Shown here piece after piece: positions 1 to 9,004 of a DNA stretch of 64,000 nucleotides. Below the pieces are notes generated by a model. The model was not told where the DNA came from and ran no database searches. It saw only the letters and a list, made by a program, of their open reading frames with translations. Positions within the stretch are counted from its first letter, which is position 1; each line of letters starts with the position of its first letter. The position numbers and the translations under genes are program-made. Origin of the DNA: Eisenibacter elegans DSM 3317 (GTDB lineage Bacteria; Bacteroidota; Bacteroidia; Cytophagales; Microscillaceae); the NCBI RefSeq assembly GCF_000430505.1, contig NZ_KE387152.1, forward strand, positions 261,413 through 325,412, written 5' to 3'.

Positions 1-146
1 TAGATTTCTTTGGCGACCTGCCCGGCAGCCACCAGTGTAAACCCCTTAGGTACTTGTCGGAGGCTGAAGGCGCTTTCAAACAGTCGCTTTTCGGCGGCAT
101 TGAGCTGTACAAGCTGCGCTGTTAGTTGGTGTAGCGCGTCAAACAT
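1..146 (-). CDS. Crp/Fnr-family cyclic-nucleotide-binding protein, N-terminal fragment
   Basis: Only the first 48 codons lie in the window; the gene runs off the left edge. Read from the ATG at 146, the translation begins MFDALHQLTAQLVQLNAAEK and continues with a KRLFES...LRQVPKGFTLVAAGQ stretch. This matches the opening helices and first beta strands of the cNMP-binding domain in Bacteroidota Crp/Fnr regulators, where a lysine-glycine followed by a hydrophobic strand and a glycine turn is usual. The start lies 15 bp downstream of the preceding stop, so it is probably the third gene of a leftward operon with the 84-residue protein and the DUF2141 protein. The DNA-binding half is not visible, so the family call rests on about 48 residues. 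Confidence 0.6.
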   Translation of the reverse strand, partial: MFDALHQLTAQLVQLNAAEKRLFESAFSLRQVPKGFTLVAAGQVAKEI

Positions 147-160
147 TGGGACAAGTGTTT

Positions 161-415
161 TTAGGGATTTTTTTGGGCCAAGGCTTCGGCCAAGGCTCGA
201 ATCTGTAGGCGAACTTCGTAACTCCAGTAGCGTTGTTCGGCTTGTAGGCGTGTGATGGCCGCTGCTACCTGTTCGAGGTTTTGACCTTCGGCCACGAGCT
301 GGCCGGCCATCTGAAGCCAAGCCTTGAGTGCGTCCTCCTCTAAGGTGTAGGGAGTGAGGGCTTGGCTTATCTTTTGCCAAGCCTGACGGCGGTGTAGGTC
401 TCTTCCGTTGCTCAT
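161..415 (-). CDS. hypothetical protein, 84 aa
   Basis: A short, mostly alpha-helical, glutamine- and alanine-rich protein with no signal peptide or membrane segment. A longer reading starting at 454 is open, but the ATG at 415 is preferred because it overlaps the stop of the upstream DUF2141 gene in an ATGA junction, a typical sign of translational coupling. The helices (residues about 8-20, 25-40, 43-60 and 62-80) suggest a small helical bundle. I do not recognise a family. It sits between a secreted protein and a Crp-like regulator in one probable transcript, which does not indicate a function. Confidence 0.5.
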   Translation of the reverse strand: MSNGRDLHRRQAWQKISQALTPYTLEEDALKAWLQMAGQLVAEGQNLEQVAAAITRLQAEQRYWSYEVRLQIRALAEALAQKNP

Positions 416-837
416 TTGAGGGTAATTTGGATGTTTTTGGTACCACCTTGGCAAACCACCTTGGCATCTTCAAACGACGGAGGACCGAAGGTTCCTCGCG
501 CATTGTTCGAAAATCCGTATGCCTCGGTAGGCACGCCCATCAGATTTTTGTCGAGTTTGCCATTGCTGTTTTTGTCGTGATAACTCGACACGGCATAGTT
601 GCCATTGGGTACTTCAAAAGTACAGCTCACCTGTGCGCTGGTTACATCGACTACTTTCCCCTGAAATACCTTATCTTCTTTGGGGAAATCGGCCTTGCTA
701 TTATACAAGCCTACATATACTTTCCCCTGAACAGGTGAGATATTTTGAATAGTAATTGTTAATTTTGTTTGGTTATGGTTGGGGGCGCTGTAAAAGAACA
801 GGCTCAGCCACAGCATTGTCCAATGAAGAAGTAGCAT
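412..837 (-). CDS. DUF2141 family secreted protein
   Basis: Predicted 141 residues. It opens with a hydrophobic signal segment (MLLLHWTMLWLSLFF), then an all-beta domain containing VYVGLYNSKADFP, YAVSSYHDKNSNGKLDKN and a final IQITLK strand. The pattern 'G..yvglYns...F', the acidic 'HDkN.NGklD.n' loop and 'PtEaYGFSNNA' are typical of DUF2141, a periplasmic or secreted beta-sandwich family common in Bacteroidota. The open frame extends back to 1065, but that part overlaps the divergent gene starting at 855; the ATG at 837 places the signal peptide first. The two divergent starts are only 17 bp apart, so one of them may be slightly misplaced. Function unknown. Confidence 0.75.
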   Translation of the reverse strand: MLLLHWTMLWLSLFFYSAPNHNQTKLTITIQNISPVQGKVYVGLYNSKADFPKEDKVFQGKVVDVTSAQVSCTFEVPNGNYAVSSYHDKNSNGKLDKNLMGVPTEAYGFSNNARGTFGPPSFEDAKVVCQGGTKNIQITLK

Positions 838-854
838 CTTTTTGAGGGTTACAT

Positions 855-1520
855 ATGGATAGTTTGATAAAGATACACAATTCTCCGCAGATACCGGAGA
901 TAGAAGCTCAGTTAAAGAAACGGTTGCGGCATCCTTATGTTTGGGGACGCACACAAAACAATCACTATGATACGCTGACCAACTTTGTATACCATACTTT
1001 TTATTGGGATGATTTGCTCCATAAAATAGAGCACGATTTTGGGAATCGTAGCGATTTCGACGCATTTATGAACTATGCGATGAACCGCTGGTTCAACTTT
1101 TGGTCGGCTTATGGGGTAGAGCAAGTCTTCCAGCAGCAGCCCGGCATTCGGGCAGCGGCCAATGACCGTGACCGGTTGGTAGATTTTGAGCTACACGGCA
1201 TCCACTTTGACCACAAAACAACGGTTTTTCCCAAGGCTTTTCCGCACTCACTTGAGCAGGCTCGCCAAAACCCACGCCTGCTTATGGAGTGGCTCTACCA
1301 AAACCAAAGCCGCCAAGGGAGATTCCACTTGCGCAACCGGCTTTTTGTGGTATTACATGCCCAAGACGGCCAACATTGGCAGCTTAAAGCCCGACTTTCG
1401 TGGCTACAAACACTCGTAGCCCAGTATGTAACACAGTTTGAGACCCAACAGCTTTACGATTTTTATTTTGACCAAGACCATCGCCTTACACTCAGCGATA
1501 TTATATGGGCCATTGCCTGA
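855..1520 (+). CDS. conserved hypothetical protein with PD-(D/E)XK nuclease-like motif
   Basis: 221 residues, soluble, with no signal peptide. The centre reads RLVDFELHGIHFDHKTTVFP: Asp110, then Asp119-His-Lys121 on a following strand. This is the spacing of the PD-(D/E)XK nuclease core (acid, about ten residues, acid-x-lysine). The N-terminal half is helical and aromatic-rich (YVWGRTQNNHYDTL, FYWDDLLHKIE). The nuclease link is my inference from one motif; no other nuclease feature or partner gene is visible. It diverges from the DUF2141 gene and is followed 160 bp later by nuoN. It could equally be an inactive member of the fold or a chance resemblance. Confidence 0.6.
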   Translation: MDSLIKIHNSPQIPEIEAQLKKRLRHPYVWGRTQNNHYDTLTNFVYHTFYWDDLLHKIEHDFGNRSDFDAFMNYAMNRWFNFWSAYGVEQVFQQQPGIRAAANDRDRLVDFELHGIHFDHKTTVFPKAFPHSLEQARQNPRLLMEWLYQNQSRQGRFHLRNRLFVVLHAQDGQHWQLKARLSWLQTLVAQYVTQFETQQLYDFYFDQDHRLTLSDIIWAIA

Positions 1521-1598
1521 TGCTAGCCCAATGATGCTCTTGGCCTCATTCTTACCTCATTACAGAAGCGCAGCATTTTGAGTCAACAGCCCTGATAC

Positions 1599-1642
1599 TT
1601 GACAATATGTGCTGGCAATTTAAAAAAAACTAATTAGCTTTG
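1599..1642 (+). promoter_or_regulatory. candidate promoter upstream of nuoN
   Basis: TAGCTTTG at 1635-1642 fits the Bacteroidota -7 consensus TAnnTTTG. Twenty bases upstream is CTG (1612-1614) in place of TTG. Transcription would begin near 1648, which favours the nuoN ATG at 1682 over the TTG at 1640. Confidence 0.35.
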
Positions 1643-1681
1643 GCCTTACTCACCAATGCTAAAAACTCGTCGATTGCTGTT

Positions 1682-3196
1682 ATGCGCCTGATATTACTGC
1701 AAGCCTCCCCTAGGGCGGTATTGGATAACTTTACCATCAGTGTTCCTTTTTTATGGCCGGAGCTGTTGTTGGGCTTACTTTTTTTGCTCTATCTTCTAGT
1801 AGACCTCTGCCGTCCACAATTTAGCCAACGGTATGGGCGTTTATTGGCGCTGGCAGGCTTGGTAGCGGTGTTGATAGCAGATATTTGGCAGCTGTGGGTG
1901 TGTACTTGTCAGATGCCCCGTGAGTTGTTGGTAGGTGCTTTGATGCTTACGCGTGAGGCGATGTTTTTTAAGCTATTGTTTGTTGTTGTGGCGCTGTTGA
2001 CGGTTTGGCTCAGCAAGCCACACACCTATGCAGCCAAGCGGGGCGGCGAATATTTTTCGCTTTTATTTGCCCTGCTGATGGGTTTACACCTGCTGACAAT
2101 GGCTACCAACTGGCTCAGTTTGTATATTTCTTTGGAGTTGGTCTCAATCAGCTCTTATATCCTGACGGTCTTCCGTCTGAACAAACAAGGCGCAGAAGGC
2201 GGGCTGAAGTACCTGATTTTTGGGGCTTTTGCTTCCGCAGTGATGCTCTATGGGATGTCTTGGCTCTATGGTTTTTCGGGCAGCTTGCAGTTCGCACACC
2301 CTGAGTTTATTTATGGCCTTGTGCAAGGCAATCGGATAGTAGTTTCGGTGGCGCTGTTGTTGGCTTTGGGTGGATTGTTGTTCAAGATGGCCACAGTACC
2401 ATTCCACTTCTGGACTCCTGATGCCTATGAAGCAGCACCCACCCCCATGGTTGCTTTTTTCTCGGTGGCTCCCAAGGCAGCTGCACTGGCTGTATTGATA
2501 CAGCTACAAACACTTTTACAATTCCCTTGGGTACAGCAGGTATTGGTAGTACTGGCCATTAGCAGTATCTTTTTGGGGAATTTGGCCGCTTTGCGCCAAA
2601 CCAATCTCAAGCGGATGTTGGCTTACTCCTCCATCGCACACACGGGCTACTTGCTCATTGGGGTGCTCATCCCTGTGACGAGCAATGCGTCTTTTGCCCA
2701 ACAAGCAATGCTTTTTTATTTGGTAGTTTATTTGTTGATGAACGTGGGAGCCTTTGCCTTGGTCAGCTTATTGGGGGATGCCGACGAAGACGCACAGGCC
2801 TATGAGCTGGAACGCTACAGCGGCCTAGGTTTGCAAGCTCCGCTTTTGGGGGTGCTGATGTTGGTATTGATGATTGCCCTGACCGGCCTTCCGCCAACAG
2901 CAGGCTTTAGCGCCAAGCTATTTTTATTCTCTGCCCTTTGGGAAAACTACCAAAGCAGTGGGCAATCGCTCTTCTTGTGGTGGTTTGTGTTGGGGCTTTT
3001 CAATACAGTGCCGGCGCTGTTCTACTATTTGCGCGTGCCGTTTTATATGTTTTTCCGTCCGGCGGCGCAACCTCGCCAACTTTCTATCCAACCGCTCGAC
3101 TGTGCATTGCTCTGTCTGCTGGTGTTTGGGCTGCTTTTGTTATTTGTATGGCCTCAAGGCCTGATGGATGCCATCAGGGTATTGCTGGGGCAATAG
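1682..3196 (+). CDS. nuoN: NADH-quinone oxidoreductase subunit N
   Basis: 504 residues with about 14 hydrophobic membrane spans, the size and pattern of the NuoN antiporter-like subunit of respiratory complex I, which helps translocate protons during NADH oxidation. Diagnostic segments are FHFWTPDAYEAAPTPMVAFF and NLKRMLAYSSIAHTGYLL, containing the conserved lysines and the Pro-Thr-Pro of the proton-channel family, plus GLPPTAGFSAKLFLF. The ATG at 1682 is chosen; an in-frame TTG at 1640 would add 14 residues but lies within the candidate promoter. No other nuo gene is adjacent, whereas nuoN normally ends a nuo operon, so here it seems detached or relocated. Confidence 0.93.
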   Translation: MRLILLQASPRAVLDNFTISVPFLWPELLLGLLFLLYLLVDLCRPQFSQRYGRLLALAGLVAVLIADIWQLWVCTCQMPRELLVGALMLTREAMFFKLLFVVVALLTVWLSKPHTYAAKRGGEYFSLLFALLMGLHLLTMATNWLSLYISLELVSISSYILTVFRLNKQGAEGGLKYLIFGAFASAVMLYGMSWLYGFSGSLQFAHPEFIYGLVQGNRIVVSVALLLALGGLLFKMATVPFHFWTPDAYEAAPTPMVAFFSVAPKAAALAVLIQLQTLLQFPWVQQVLVVLAISSIFLGNLAALRQTNLKRMLAYSSIAHTGYLLIGVLIPVTSNASFAQQAMLFYLVVYLLMNVGAFALVSLLGDADEDAQAYELERYSGLGLQAPLLGVLMLVLMIALTGLPPTAGFSAKLFLFSALWENYQSSGQSLFLWWFVLGLFNTVPALFYYLRVPFYMFFRPAAQPRQLSIQPLDCALLCLLVFGLLLLFVWPQGLMDAIRVLLGQ

Positions 3197-3214
3197 CCCC
3201 GCCGATGCGCTCTT

Positions 3215-3589
3215 CTAGTGTAGTAGCCCTAAGCTGCGCAACTCTGCCTCGTTAAAAACCCGTGATTGGGTCAGGAAGCGTAAACCCAGCGGAATTTCGA
3301 GCGAGAAGCTGGCACCGCGCCCCGGGGCTATATGGACGATGATTTGGGTGTGTTTCCAATACTCATATTGGTCGGCGGCAATGTAAAAGGGACAGCCTTC
3401 GATATCGCCCAAGTACACATCGCTGTCGCCGGTACGGAACTCGCCCTTGACATAACACATTGGTGCGGAGCCATCGCAGCAGCCACCACTTTGGTGAAAC
3501 ATCAGGTCGCCGTGTTCGGCCTGTAGTTGCCGGATTACCTCGGCGGCCTCCGGTGTGAGGGTTACTTTTTGAACGGTGAGTGTAGTCAT
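3215..3589 (-). CDS. DUF779 family protein
   Basis: 124 residues. The motif MFHQSGGCCDGSAPMC, followed by GDIEGCPFYIAADQYEYWKH and GASFSLEIP, is the signature of DUF779, a small cysteine-containing family usually encoded beside acetaldehyde dehydrogenases. That context holds here: the aldehyde dehydrogenase gene lies just upstream on the same strand, 212 bp away. The paired cysteines Gly-Gly-Cys-Cys and the later Cys suggest metal binding or redox sensitivity; this is inference. The molecular role of the family is not firmly known. Confidence 0.85.
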   Translation of the reverse strand: MTTLTVQKVTLTPEAAEVIRQLQAEHGDLMFHQSGGCCDGSAPMCYVKGEFRTGDSDVYLGDIEGCPFYIAADQYEYWKHTQIIVHIAPGRGASFSLEIPLGLRFLTQSRVFNEAELRSLGLLH

Positions 3590-3801
3590 TGTATTGAGAA
3601 ATGAGGGGGTGGAAAATATCTAAATAACAGTAAAACAAGCGCTTAGCAAACAGTGCAAGGATCCAGCCTTGCGATGTAGCTTCGTCTCAACGGCGCAGTG
3701 AAAGACACCAAATACGAGTTGAGTCAAAACACATAGCCAACAACACACAAGGTGCTGCCGGCATATGTTATAAACCAACTGTCAATTAGGTGCGGAATCT
3801 C

Positions 3802-5295
3802 TTAAAAGAAACCCATTGGGTTTTTGTCATAAGAGATGAGCATATTCTTGGTTTGCTGATAATGGTCGAGCATCATCTTGTGGGTTTCGCGCCCAATACC
3901 CGACTTCTTGTAGCCACCAAAGGAGGCGTGTGCAGGGTAGAGGTGATAGCAATTGACCCATACGCGGCCTGCCTGTATTTCGCGTGCCATACGGTAGGCT
4001 TGGTGAGTGTCGCGTGTCCAAACGCCCGCGCCTAGTCCGTAGAGGGTATCGTTGGCGATGGCCAGCGCCTCGGCCTCGTCTTTAAAAGTTGTTACAGAGA
4101 CCACCGGGCCGAAGATTTCTTCTTGGAAGATGCGCATCTTGTTAGTGCCCTTGAACATTGTGGGCTGGATGTAATAACCGCCGTTTTTGCCGTAGTCGTC
4201 AGAGCTGCCGCCTACCAACACTTCTGCACCCTCTTCCCTGCCGATGTTGAGGTAGCTCATGATTTTCTCGTATTGGTCGTTGGAGGCTTGCGCTCCCATC
4301 ATTGTGTCAGTATCGAGGGGGTTGCCGACCTTAATCTTCTTCACACGGTCTACCACACGCTCGATGAACTTGTCATAAATGCTTTCCTGAATCAGCAGAC
4401 GCGAAGGGCAAGTACAAACTTCCCCTTGGTTGAGGGCAAACATCACGGCTCCTTCTACACATTTATCCAAAAACTCATCGTCTTGATCCATAATATTGGC
4501 AAAGAATACATTGGGCGATTTACCACCTAGCTCAAGCGTTACAGGGATGATGTTTTCGGAGGCATACTGCATAATCAAGCGTCCGGTAGTGGTTTCGCCT
4601 GTAAAGGCCACCTTGGCTACTCTCGAAGAGGAGGCCAGTGGCTTGCCTGCTTCAATACCAAAACCATTGACGATATTCACTACTCCGGCAGGAATAAGGT
4701 GCTGCACCAACTCCATCAGTACCAATATCGATGAAGGGGTTTGCTCGGCAGGCTTGAGTACCACGCAGTTGCCGGCGGCCAATGCCGGAGCCAGCTTCCA
4801 AACGGCCATTAGGATGGGGAAATTCCAGGGGATGATTTGCCCTACTACGCCCAGAGGTTCTTTGAGTTGAATAGACACGGTGTTGGCATCTAGCTCGGAG
4901 ATGCTGCCTTCGTCGGAGCGGATACAGCCGGCAAAGTAACGGAAGTGGTCGATGGCGAGCGGGATATCGGCGGCGAGGGTTTCGCGTATGGCCTTGCCAT
5001 TTTCCCAAGTTTCGACCCGAGCCAGTAGTTCGAGGTTTTGCTCCATCACGTCCGCAATCTTGAGCAACATATTCGAGCGCTCCGTTACCGACGATTTTGT
5101 CCAAGTTTTGGCCGCTTCGTGAGCCGCATCTAGCGCCAGCTCTATGTCTTCTTTGGTAGAGCGAGGAATGCGGGTGAATACCTTGCCGTCTACCGGAGAA
5201 GGATTTTCAAAATACTGTCCTTTGACGGGGGCTGCCCATTTGCCGCCGATGAAGTTCTCGTACTGAGCTTTGAAAGTTGGTTTGTCGTAAATCAT
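3802..5295 (-). CDS. NAD(P)-dependent aldehyde dehydrogenase (acetaldehyde dehydrogenase type)
   Basis: 497 residues, full length for the ALDH superfamily. [20 protein letters not shown] (Asn in the oxyanion site), FTGETTTGR (cofactor-binding turn), LELGGKSPN with general base Glu255, and [11 protein letters not shown] with catalytic Cys294 are all present. The GEVCTCPSR form is typical of the AldB/ExaC/AcoD group that oxidises acetaldehyde and other short aldehydes to acids in the cytoplasm. The DUF779 gene downstream and the divergent AraC gene upstream (126 bp between starts) form the usual neighbourhood; the regulator probably controls this gene. The exact substrate cannot be read from sequence. 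Confidence 0.93.
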   Translation of the reverse strand: MIYDKPTFKAQYENFIGGKWAAPVKGQYFENPSPVDGKVFTRIPRSTKEDIELALDAAHEAAKTWTKSSVTERSNMLLKIADVMEQNLELLARVETWENGKAIRETLAADIPLAIDHFRYFAGCIRSDEGSISELDANTVSIQLKEPLGVVGQIIPWNFPILMAVWKLAPALAAGNCVVLKPAEQTPSSILVLMELVQHLIPAGVVNIVNGFGIEAGKPLASSSRVAKVAFTGETTTGRLIMQYASENIIPVTLELGGKSPNVFFANIMDQDDEFLDKCVEGAVMFALNQGEVCTCPSRLLIQESIYDKFIERVVDRVKKIKVGNPLDTDTMMGAQASNDQYEKIMSYLNIGREEGAEVLVGGSSDDYGKNGGYYIQPTMFKGTNKMRIFQEEIFGPVVSVTTFKDEAEALAIANDTLYGLGAGVWTRDTHQAYRMAREIQAGRVWVNCYHLYPAHASFGGYKKSGIGRETHKMMLDHYQQTKNMLISYDKNPMGFF

Positions 5296-5421
5296 AATAT
5301 CTTTTGGGTTAAGAGGTTTTGGTTAGAATAAAATTCTCCTTGAAACGCTCTGTAAAGTTGAAGATTATTAGTAACTTACGCTTGCACTATATTGTCAAAA
5401 AGTAGAACTATTCTATCACCT

Positions 5422-6348
5422 ATGCAGCACACAACCAACATCCCTACAAGCCTGTACCATCCTAAGCAGAAGATAGACCGGTTGGTGGAGAATAAGACCA
5501 CCTTCCATACCGCTCGCATTGAGCTGAACTTGTTTGAGACCTTTGAGGTTGCCGAGGCGGTAGCGTTGCGGTTTGACAGTCCGGTGTTTGTGGCGATGAT
5601 TAGTGGCAAAAAAGTGATGCACTTCGACGAAGGCCGGCGCAGTTTTCCCTTTCTGCCCCATCAATCTTTTGTATTGCCGGCAGGCAAGTCTATGACCATC
5701 GACTTTCCGGAGGCATCTATTGAGCAGCCTACGCGTTGTTTGGCCTTGGCCATCAGCGATGAGATGATTCAAGATGCCCTACAAAAAATGGAGCGCTATT
5801 TCCCCAAAGCGTCGCAAGAAGATTGGCAAGTGGCACAAGACCATTTCAGCCTTATCCATTGCGCCGAAATCAGCGCTACTATCGAGCGCCTGATAGAGGT
5901 ATTGCGCCAACCTCAGGCCAACGGCACGGGACGCGCCTTTGCAGACTTAATTACCGAAGAGCTGATTATCCGGCTGATGCAGACAGAGTCAAAGCATTTT
6001 CTGCTCCAAAACCACCAACAGCTCAGCGACGGCCACCGACTTGCCCGCTTGATTACTTACATCCGCGACAATCTACACCAAGCCCTCACCATCGACAGCC
6101 TCTGCGAGGCCGCCCACCTGAGCAAGCCCAGTTTGTTTCGGCACTTTAAGAACGAAATGGGGCTGACACCAGTAGAGTTTATTCAGCAGGAGCGCATCCG
6201 CCTTGCCCAAAAACTCTTGCGCCAACCCCTGATGACCGTTACCGACGCTTGCTACGAAGCCGGCTTCAATAGCCTGAATTACTTTATCAAGGTCTTCAAA
6301 AAAATGACGGGCAAAACCCCCAAAGAATACCAGCAAAGCTGTTATTAG
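5422..6348 (+). CDS. AraC-family transcriptional regulator
   Basis: 308 residues from the ATG at 5422 (a TTG at 5392 is also open). Residues about 15-190 look like the AraC_N ligand domain (PF06719 type), with FVAMISGKKVMHF and LPAGKSMTIDFPE. The C-terminal 100 residues contain two helix-turn-helix units: DSLCEAAHLSKPSLFRHFKN and TDACYEAGFNSLNYFIKVFK, then the closing GKTPKEYQ motif. The gene is divergent from the aldehyde dehydrogenase and probably activates it in response to an aldehyde, alcohol or related compound. Its stop overlaps by a few bases the stop of the convergent dehydrogenase gene at 6345. Confidence 0.9.
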   Translation: MQHTTNIPTSLYHPKQKIDRLVENKTTFHTARIELNLFETFEVAEAVALRFDSPVFVAMISGKKVMHFDEGRRSFPFLPHQSFVLPAGKSMTIDFPEASIEQPTRCLALAISDEMIQDALQKMERYFPKASQEDWQVAQDHFSLIHCAEISATIERLIEVLRQPQANGTGRAFADLITEELIIRLMQTESKHFLLQNHQQLSDGHRLARLITYIRDNLHQALTIDSLCEAAHLSKPSLFRHFKNEMGLTPVEFIQQERIRLAQKLLRQPLMTVTDACYEAGFNSLNYFIKVFKKMTGKTPKEYQQSCY

Positions 6349-7286
6349 GGGTTGAGCAAAGCTCGGAGCTTGTTAGTCAGTACTTCGTTGATACGTTGGT
6401 AAGATTCGTGTGTCCAACCGGCTACGTGTGGAGTCAGGATGACTCTTGGATGCTGGGCAAGGCTTTCAAAATCAGCCTGTTGTTCTTCACTCAAGGCCAT
6501 TATTTTTTCATTCTCAAGTACATCAAGACAAGCACCCAATACCTGACCCTGTTCGAGCATTTGGACTAAATCTTTGAGTATCACTACTTCTCCCCTAGAA
6601 GTATTGATGAGGTATATCGGTTTTTGGAAGCGAGCCAGATAGGCCGCGTCTACCATTCGGTAAGTCTCGGCGGTCAGGGGTACGTGTAGACTCAGGATAT
6701 CGGCCTCGGCAAAAACCTGTTCCATAGAAGCCTCTTGAACAAAATCATCACCAAAGGCGCGGTCGTATTTGTCATAAGCCAGAATCCGGCATTCAAAATG
6801 GCGCAGGCGTTGCGCCACCGCCTGCCCTACGTGTCCATAGCCGATGATGGCTACAGTTTTGCCCTTGATTTCTATCCCTCGGTTGCCTTCTCTATCCCAT
6901 ATTTTCTGTTGTACTTGAGCGTGTGCCAGATGTAGTCGGTTGAAGAGCATCAAGAGCATCCCAAGGGTATGTTCTGCGACGGCATCGCGGTTGCCTTCGG
7001 GGGCATTGAATACTTGGATTCCCAAGCGAGAAGCCGCATCCATATCAATGATGTCCATCCCTGAACCTGCTCTTGCGATGAAGCGCAGGTGTTTGGCCTG
7101 CTGTAGCAGGGCTTCGTCTACATCAAACTTACTCCGAATGACCAGACCTTCATAGGCTTCGATAGCGGCCAGAGTTTCTGTACGCGTCCATTGGGGCTGA
7201 TAGTCTACCACACATCCCAGTGAGGCAAACAATGGAGTGATAGATGGATGCATTTTATCTACAATCAGCACGCGGAGTGGTGGCAT
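6345..7286 (-). CDS. D-2-hydroxyacid dehydrogenase (phosphoglycerate dehydrogenase-like)
   Basis: 313 residues, the length of short 2-hydroxyacid dehydrogenases without an ACT domain. The Rossmann motif is VAIIGYGHVGQAVAQRL. The active-site Arg (LINTSRGEV), Glu (DVLENEK) and His (ILTPHVAGWTHE) are present, as is the substrate-loop RAGSGMDIID. The family reduces 2-keto acids or oxidises D-2-hydroxy acids with NAD(H). Similarity to SerA suggests 3-phosphoglycerate, but no serC lies nearby, so the substrate is uncertain. It converges with the AraC gene and is followed upstream by mgtE on the same strand, 167 bp away. Confidence 0.88.
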   Translation of the reverse strand: MPPLRVLIVDKMHPSITPLFASLGCVVDYQPQWTRTETLAAIEAYEGLVIRSKFDVDEALLQQAKHLRFIARAGSGMDIIDMDAASRLGIQVFNAPEGNRDAVAEHTLGMLLMLFNRLHLAHAQVQQKIWDREGNRGIEIKGKTVAIIGYGHVGQAVAQRLRHFECRILAYDKYDRAFGDDFVQEASMEQVFAEADILSLHVPLTAETYRMVDAAYLARFQKPIYLINTSRGEVVILKDLVQMLEQGQVLGACLDVLENEKIMALSEEQQADFESLAQHPRVILTPHVAGWTHESYQRINEVLTNKLRALLNP

Positions 7287-7453
7287 AATCTATTAGGCGA
7301 CAAAGAGTGTGAGTATATGGTAATAAAGGGCGCAAGGAAACCGGCCACAACAATGTGGTAGAGGTTGGGCTCCAAAGGCCGCTATCCCTACGATATTGGT
7401 TGGGGGCGCGGTCTCAACAATCAGCCAGCCTCTTATTTAAAACACCAAATGCA

Positions 7454-8803
7454 TTAGAAATATAACCAATGTGCCACTAAAAAGTATACCGTCAAGCCGA
7501 TAATATCATTCGTCGTGGTGATGAATGGCCCAGAAGCAAGCGCAGGGTTTATCTTAAAATGGCTGAGTACCAAGGGAGTGGCCGTACCCATAAACGAAGC
7601 CAACTGTACTACTACAAACAAGGCAATAGCTACTACTAAGGCGAGTTTGAGATTGGCATAAAAGATAAAGGTAAACAAAAATACCACTGACGAAATAACC
7701 AGTCCGTTGATGAACGCCACCCAAAAAGATTTGAGAAAGCGCGCAAATACGCCCATATCCTTGATATTGTCGGAGGCCAAAGATTGCAAAACAATAGACG
7801 AAGACTGAATGCCGACGTTTCCGCCCGTAGCCCCGATGAGGGGGATAAAAAAGGCCATAGCCGGAATGACAGACAGATCGGCTTCAAAAAGGCCGATAAT
7901 ACGCGCTCCGGCGAGCCCTCCGGCCATCCCAATCAGCAGCCAGGGGAGGCGTGCGCGGGCAATGGTCAGGGCAGTATCAGTTTCTTCGACATCTTCGCTT
8001 ACCCCGGCCATCATTTGACGGTCTAGCTCGGCCTGCTCTGTGATTACGTCTACGATATCGTCGATGGTAATGCGGCCTACCAGTTGTCCTCTTGGGTTTA
8101 CGACAGGGATGGCTTCGAGGTCATATTTACGCATCAGCTCCACAACCTCTTTTTGAGGCTGATAAGTATAGACCGACACGAGGTCTTCTTGGTAAATATC
8201 TTCGACGCGGGTGTCGTCGGCGGCGAGGATAATTTTTTTGAGCGACACACGCCCCAGCAGACGGTTTTCGTCGTCTACTACATAAACAGAGTATATTTTC
8301 TCGACATTTTCGGCCTGTTGCCTGATTTCTTCGATACAGCGCAACACCTTCCAGTTGAGGTTGGCCCTGATGAGCTCCTTGGCCATCAAGCCCCCTGCCA
8401 CATCCTCTTCATAGTGTAGCAGCTCTATGAGGTCATCGGCCTGTTGTGGGTCTTGTAGCGCAGCCAAGACCTCCTCCCTAAGCTGCACCTCAAGCCCATT
8501 GAGCATATCGGCGGCATCGTCAGAGTCCATTTCCATCACCCAGTTGGCAATCTGAACGCCTGAGAAATTGAGCAAAAAAGCCGTCCGATCCTCATCATCC
8601 ATATTAGAAATAATTTCGGCGGCAGTGGCTGTATCCAAACACTGAATAATGAACACCCCCTCTTGGACTTCCAGCTCTTCGAGAATCTGAGAAATATCTT
8701 GGGCATACAGGTCGTCCAGTAGGGCACGGATACGCTCTACAGCTTTGGTTTCAACGGCTTCTTTCAGCTCTTCAAAAAAGTATACTGGTAGTTCTAATGG
8801 CAT
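7454..8803 (-). CDS. mgtE: magnesium transporter MgtE
   Basis: 449 residues in the standard MgtE order. Residues about 20-125 are the MgtE_N superhelical domain (VQIANWVMEMDSDDAADMLN). Residues about 130-255 hold two CBS domains (IYSVYVVDDENRLLGRVSL and IPVVNPRGQLVGRITIDDIV). Residues about 285-449 form five membrane helices. The pore signature PLIGATGGNVGIQSSS is intact. The family is a Mg2+-gated Mg2+ channel of the inner membrane, closed by Mg2+ bound between the N and CBS domains; the acidic residues in DMDDEDR-like loops fit this. It is a single gene with its own upstream space of about 200 bp. Confidence 0.95.
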   Translation of the reverse strand: MPLELPVYFFEELKEAVETKAVERIRALLDDLYAQDISQILEELEVQEGVFIIQCLDTATAAEIISNMDDEDRTAFLLNFSGVQIANWVMEMDSDDAADMLNGLEVQLREEVLAALQDPQQADDLIELLHYEEDVAGGLMAKELIRANLNWKVLRCIEEIRQQAENVEKIYSVYVVDDENRLLGRVSLKKIILAADDTRVEDIYQEDLVSVYTYQPQKEVVELMRKYDLEAIPVVNPRGQLVGRITIDDIVDVITEQAELDRQMMAGVSEDVEETDTALTIARARLPWLLIGMAGGLAGARIIGLFEADLSVIPAMAFFIPLIGATGGNVGIQSSSIVLQSLASDNIKDMGVFARFLKSFWVAFINGLVISSVVFLFTFIFYANLKLALVVAIALFVVVQLASFMGTATPLVLSHFKINPALASGPFITTTNDIIGLTVYFLVAHWLYF

Positions 8804-9004
8804 AGTGCTTTAGTTTTCGGAGTATAATGAGGATAAGGCTTGGCAAGTTACCCACAAGCCTAGTTTGCCCAAATATTTCGACAAAATTACAACAAAATAT
8901 CATTTACTACGTCCTTTCATTTTATCCTATTGTGATACTTTGGGATAAATATCTTTCGGATAAAACAGCTAGGTTTGGCGCTAATTTTGATACCTACAGC
9001 CGTT

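Noticed and set aside
8882-8889. Possible minus-strand -7 element for mgtE (TAATTTTG)
   Set aside because: No TTG at the proper distance, and AT-rich sequence makes a chance match likely.
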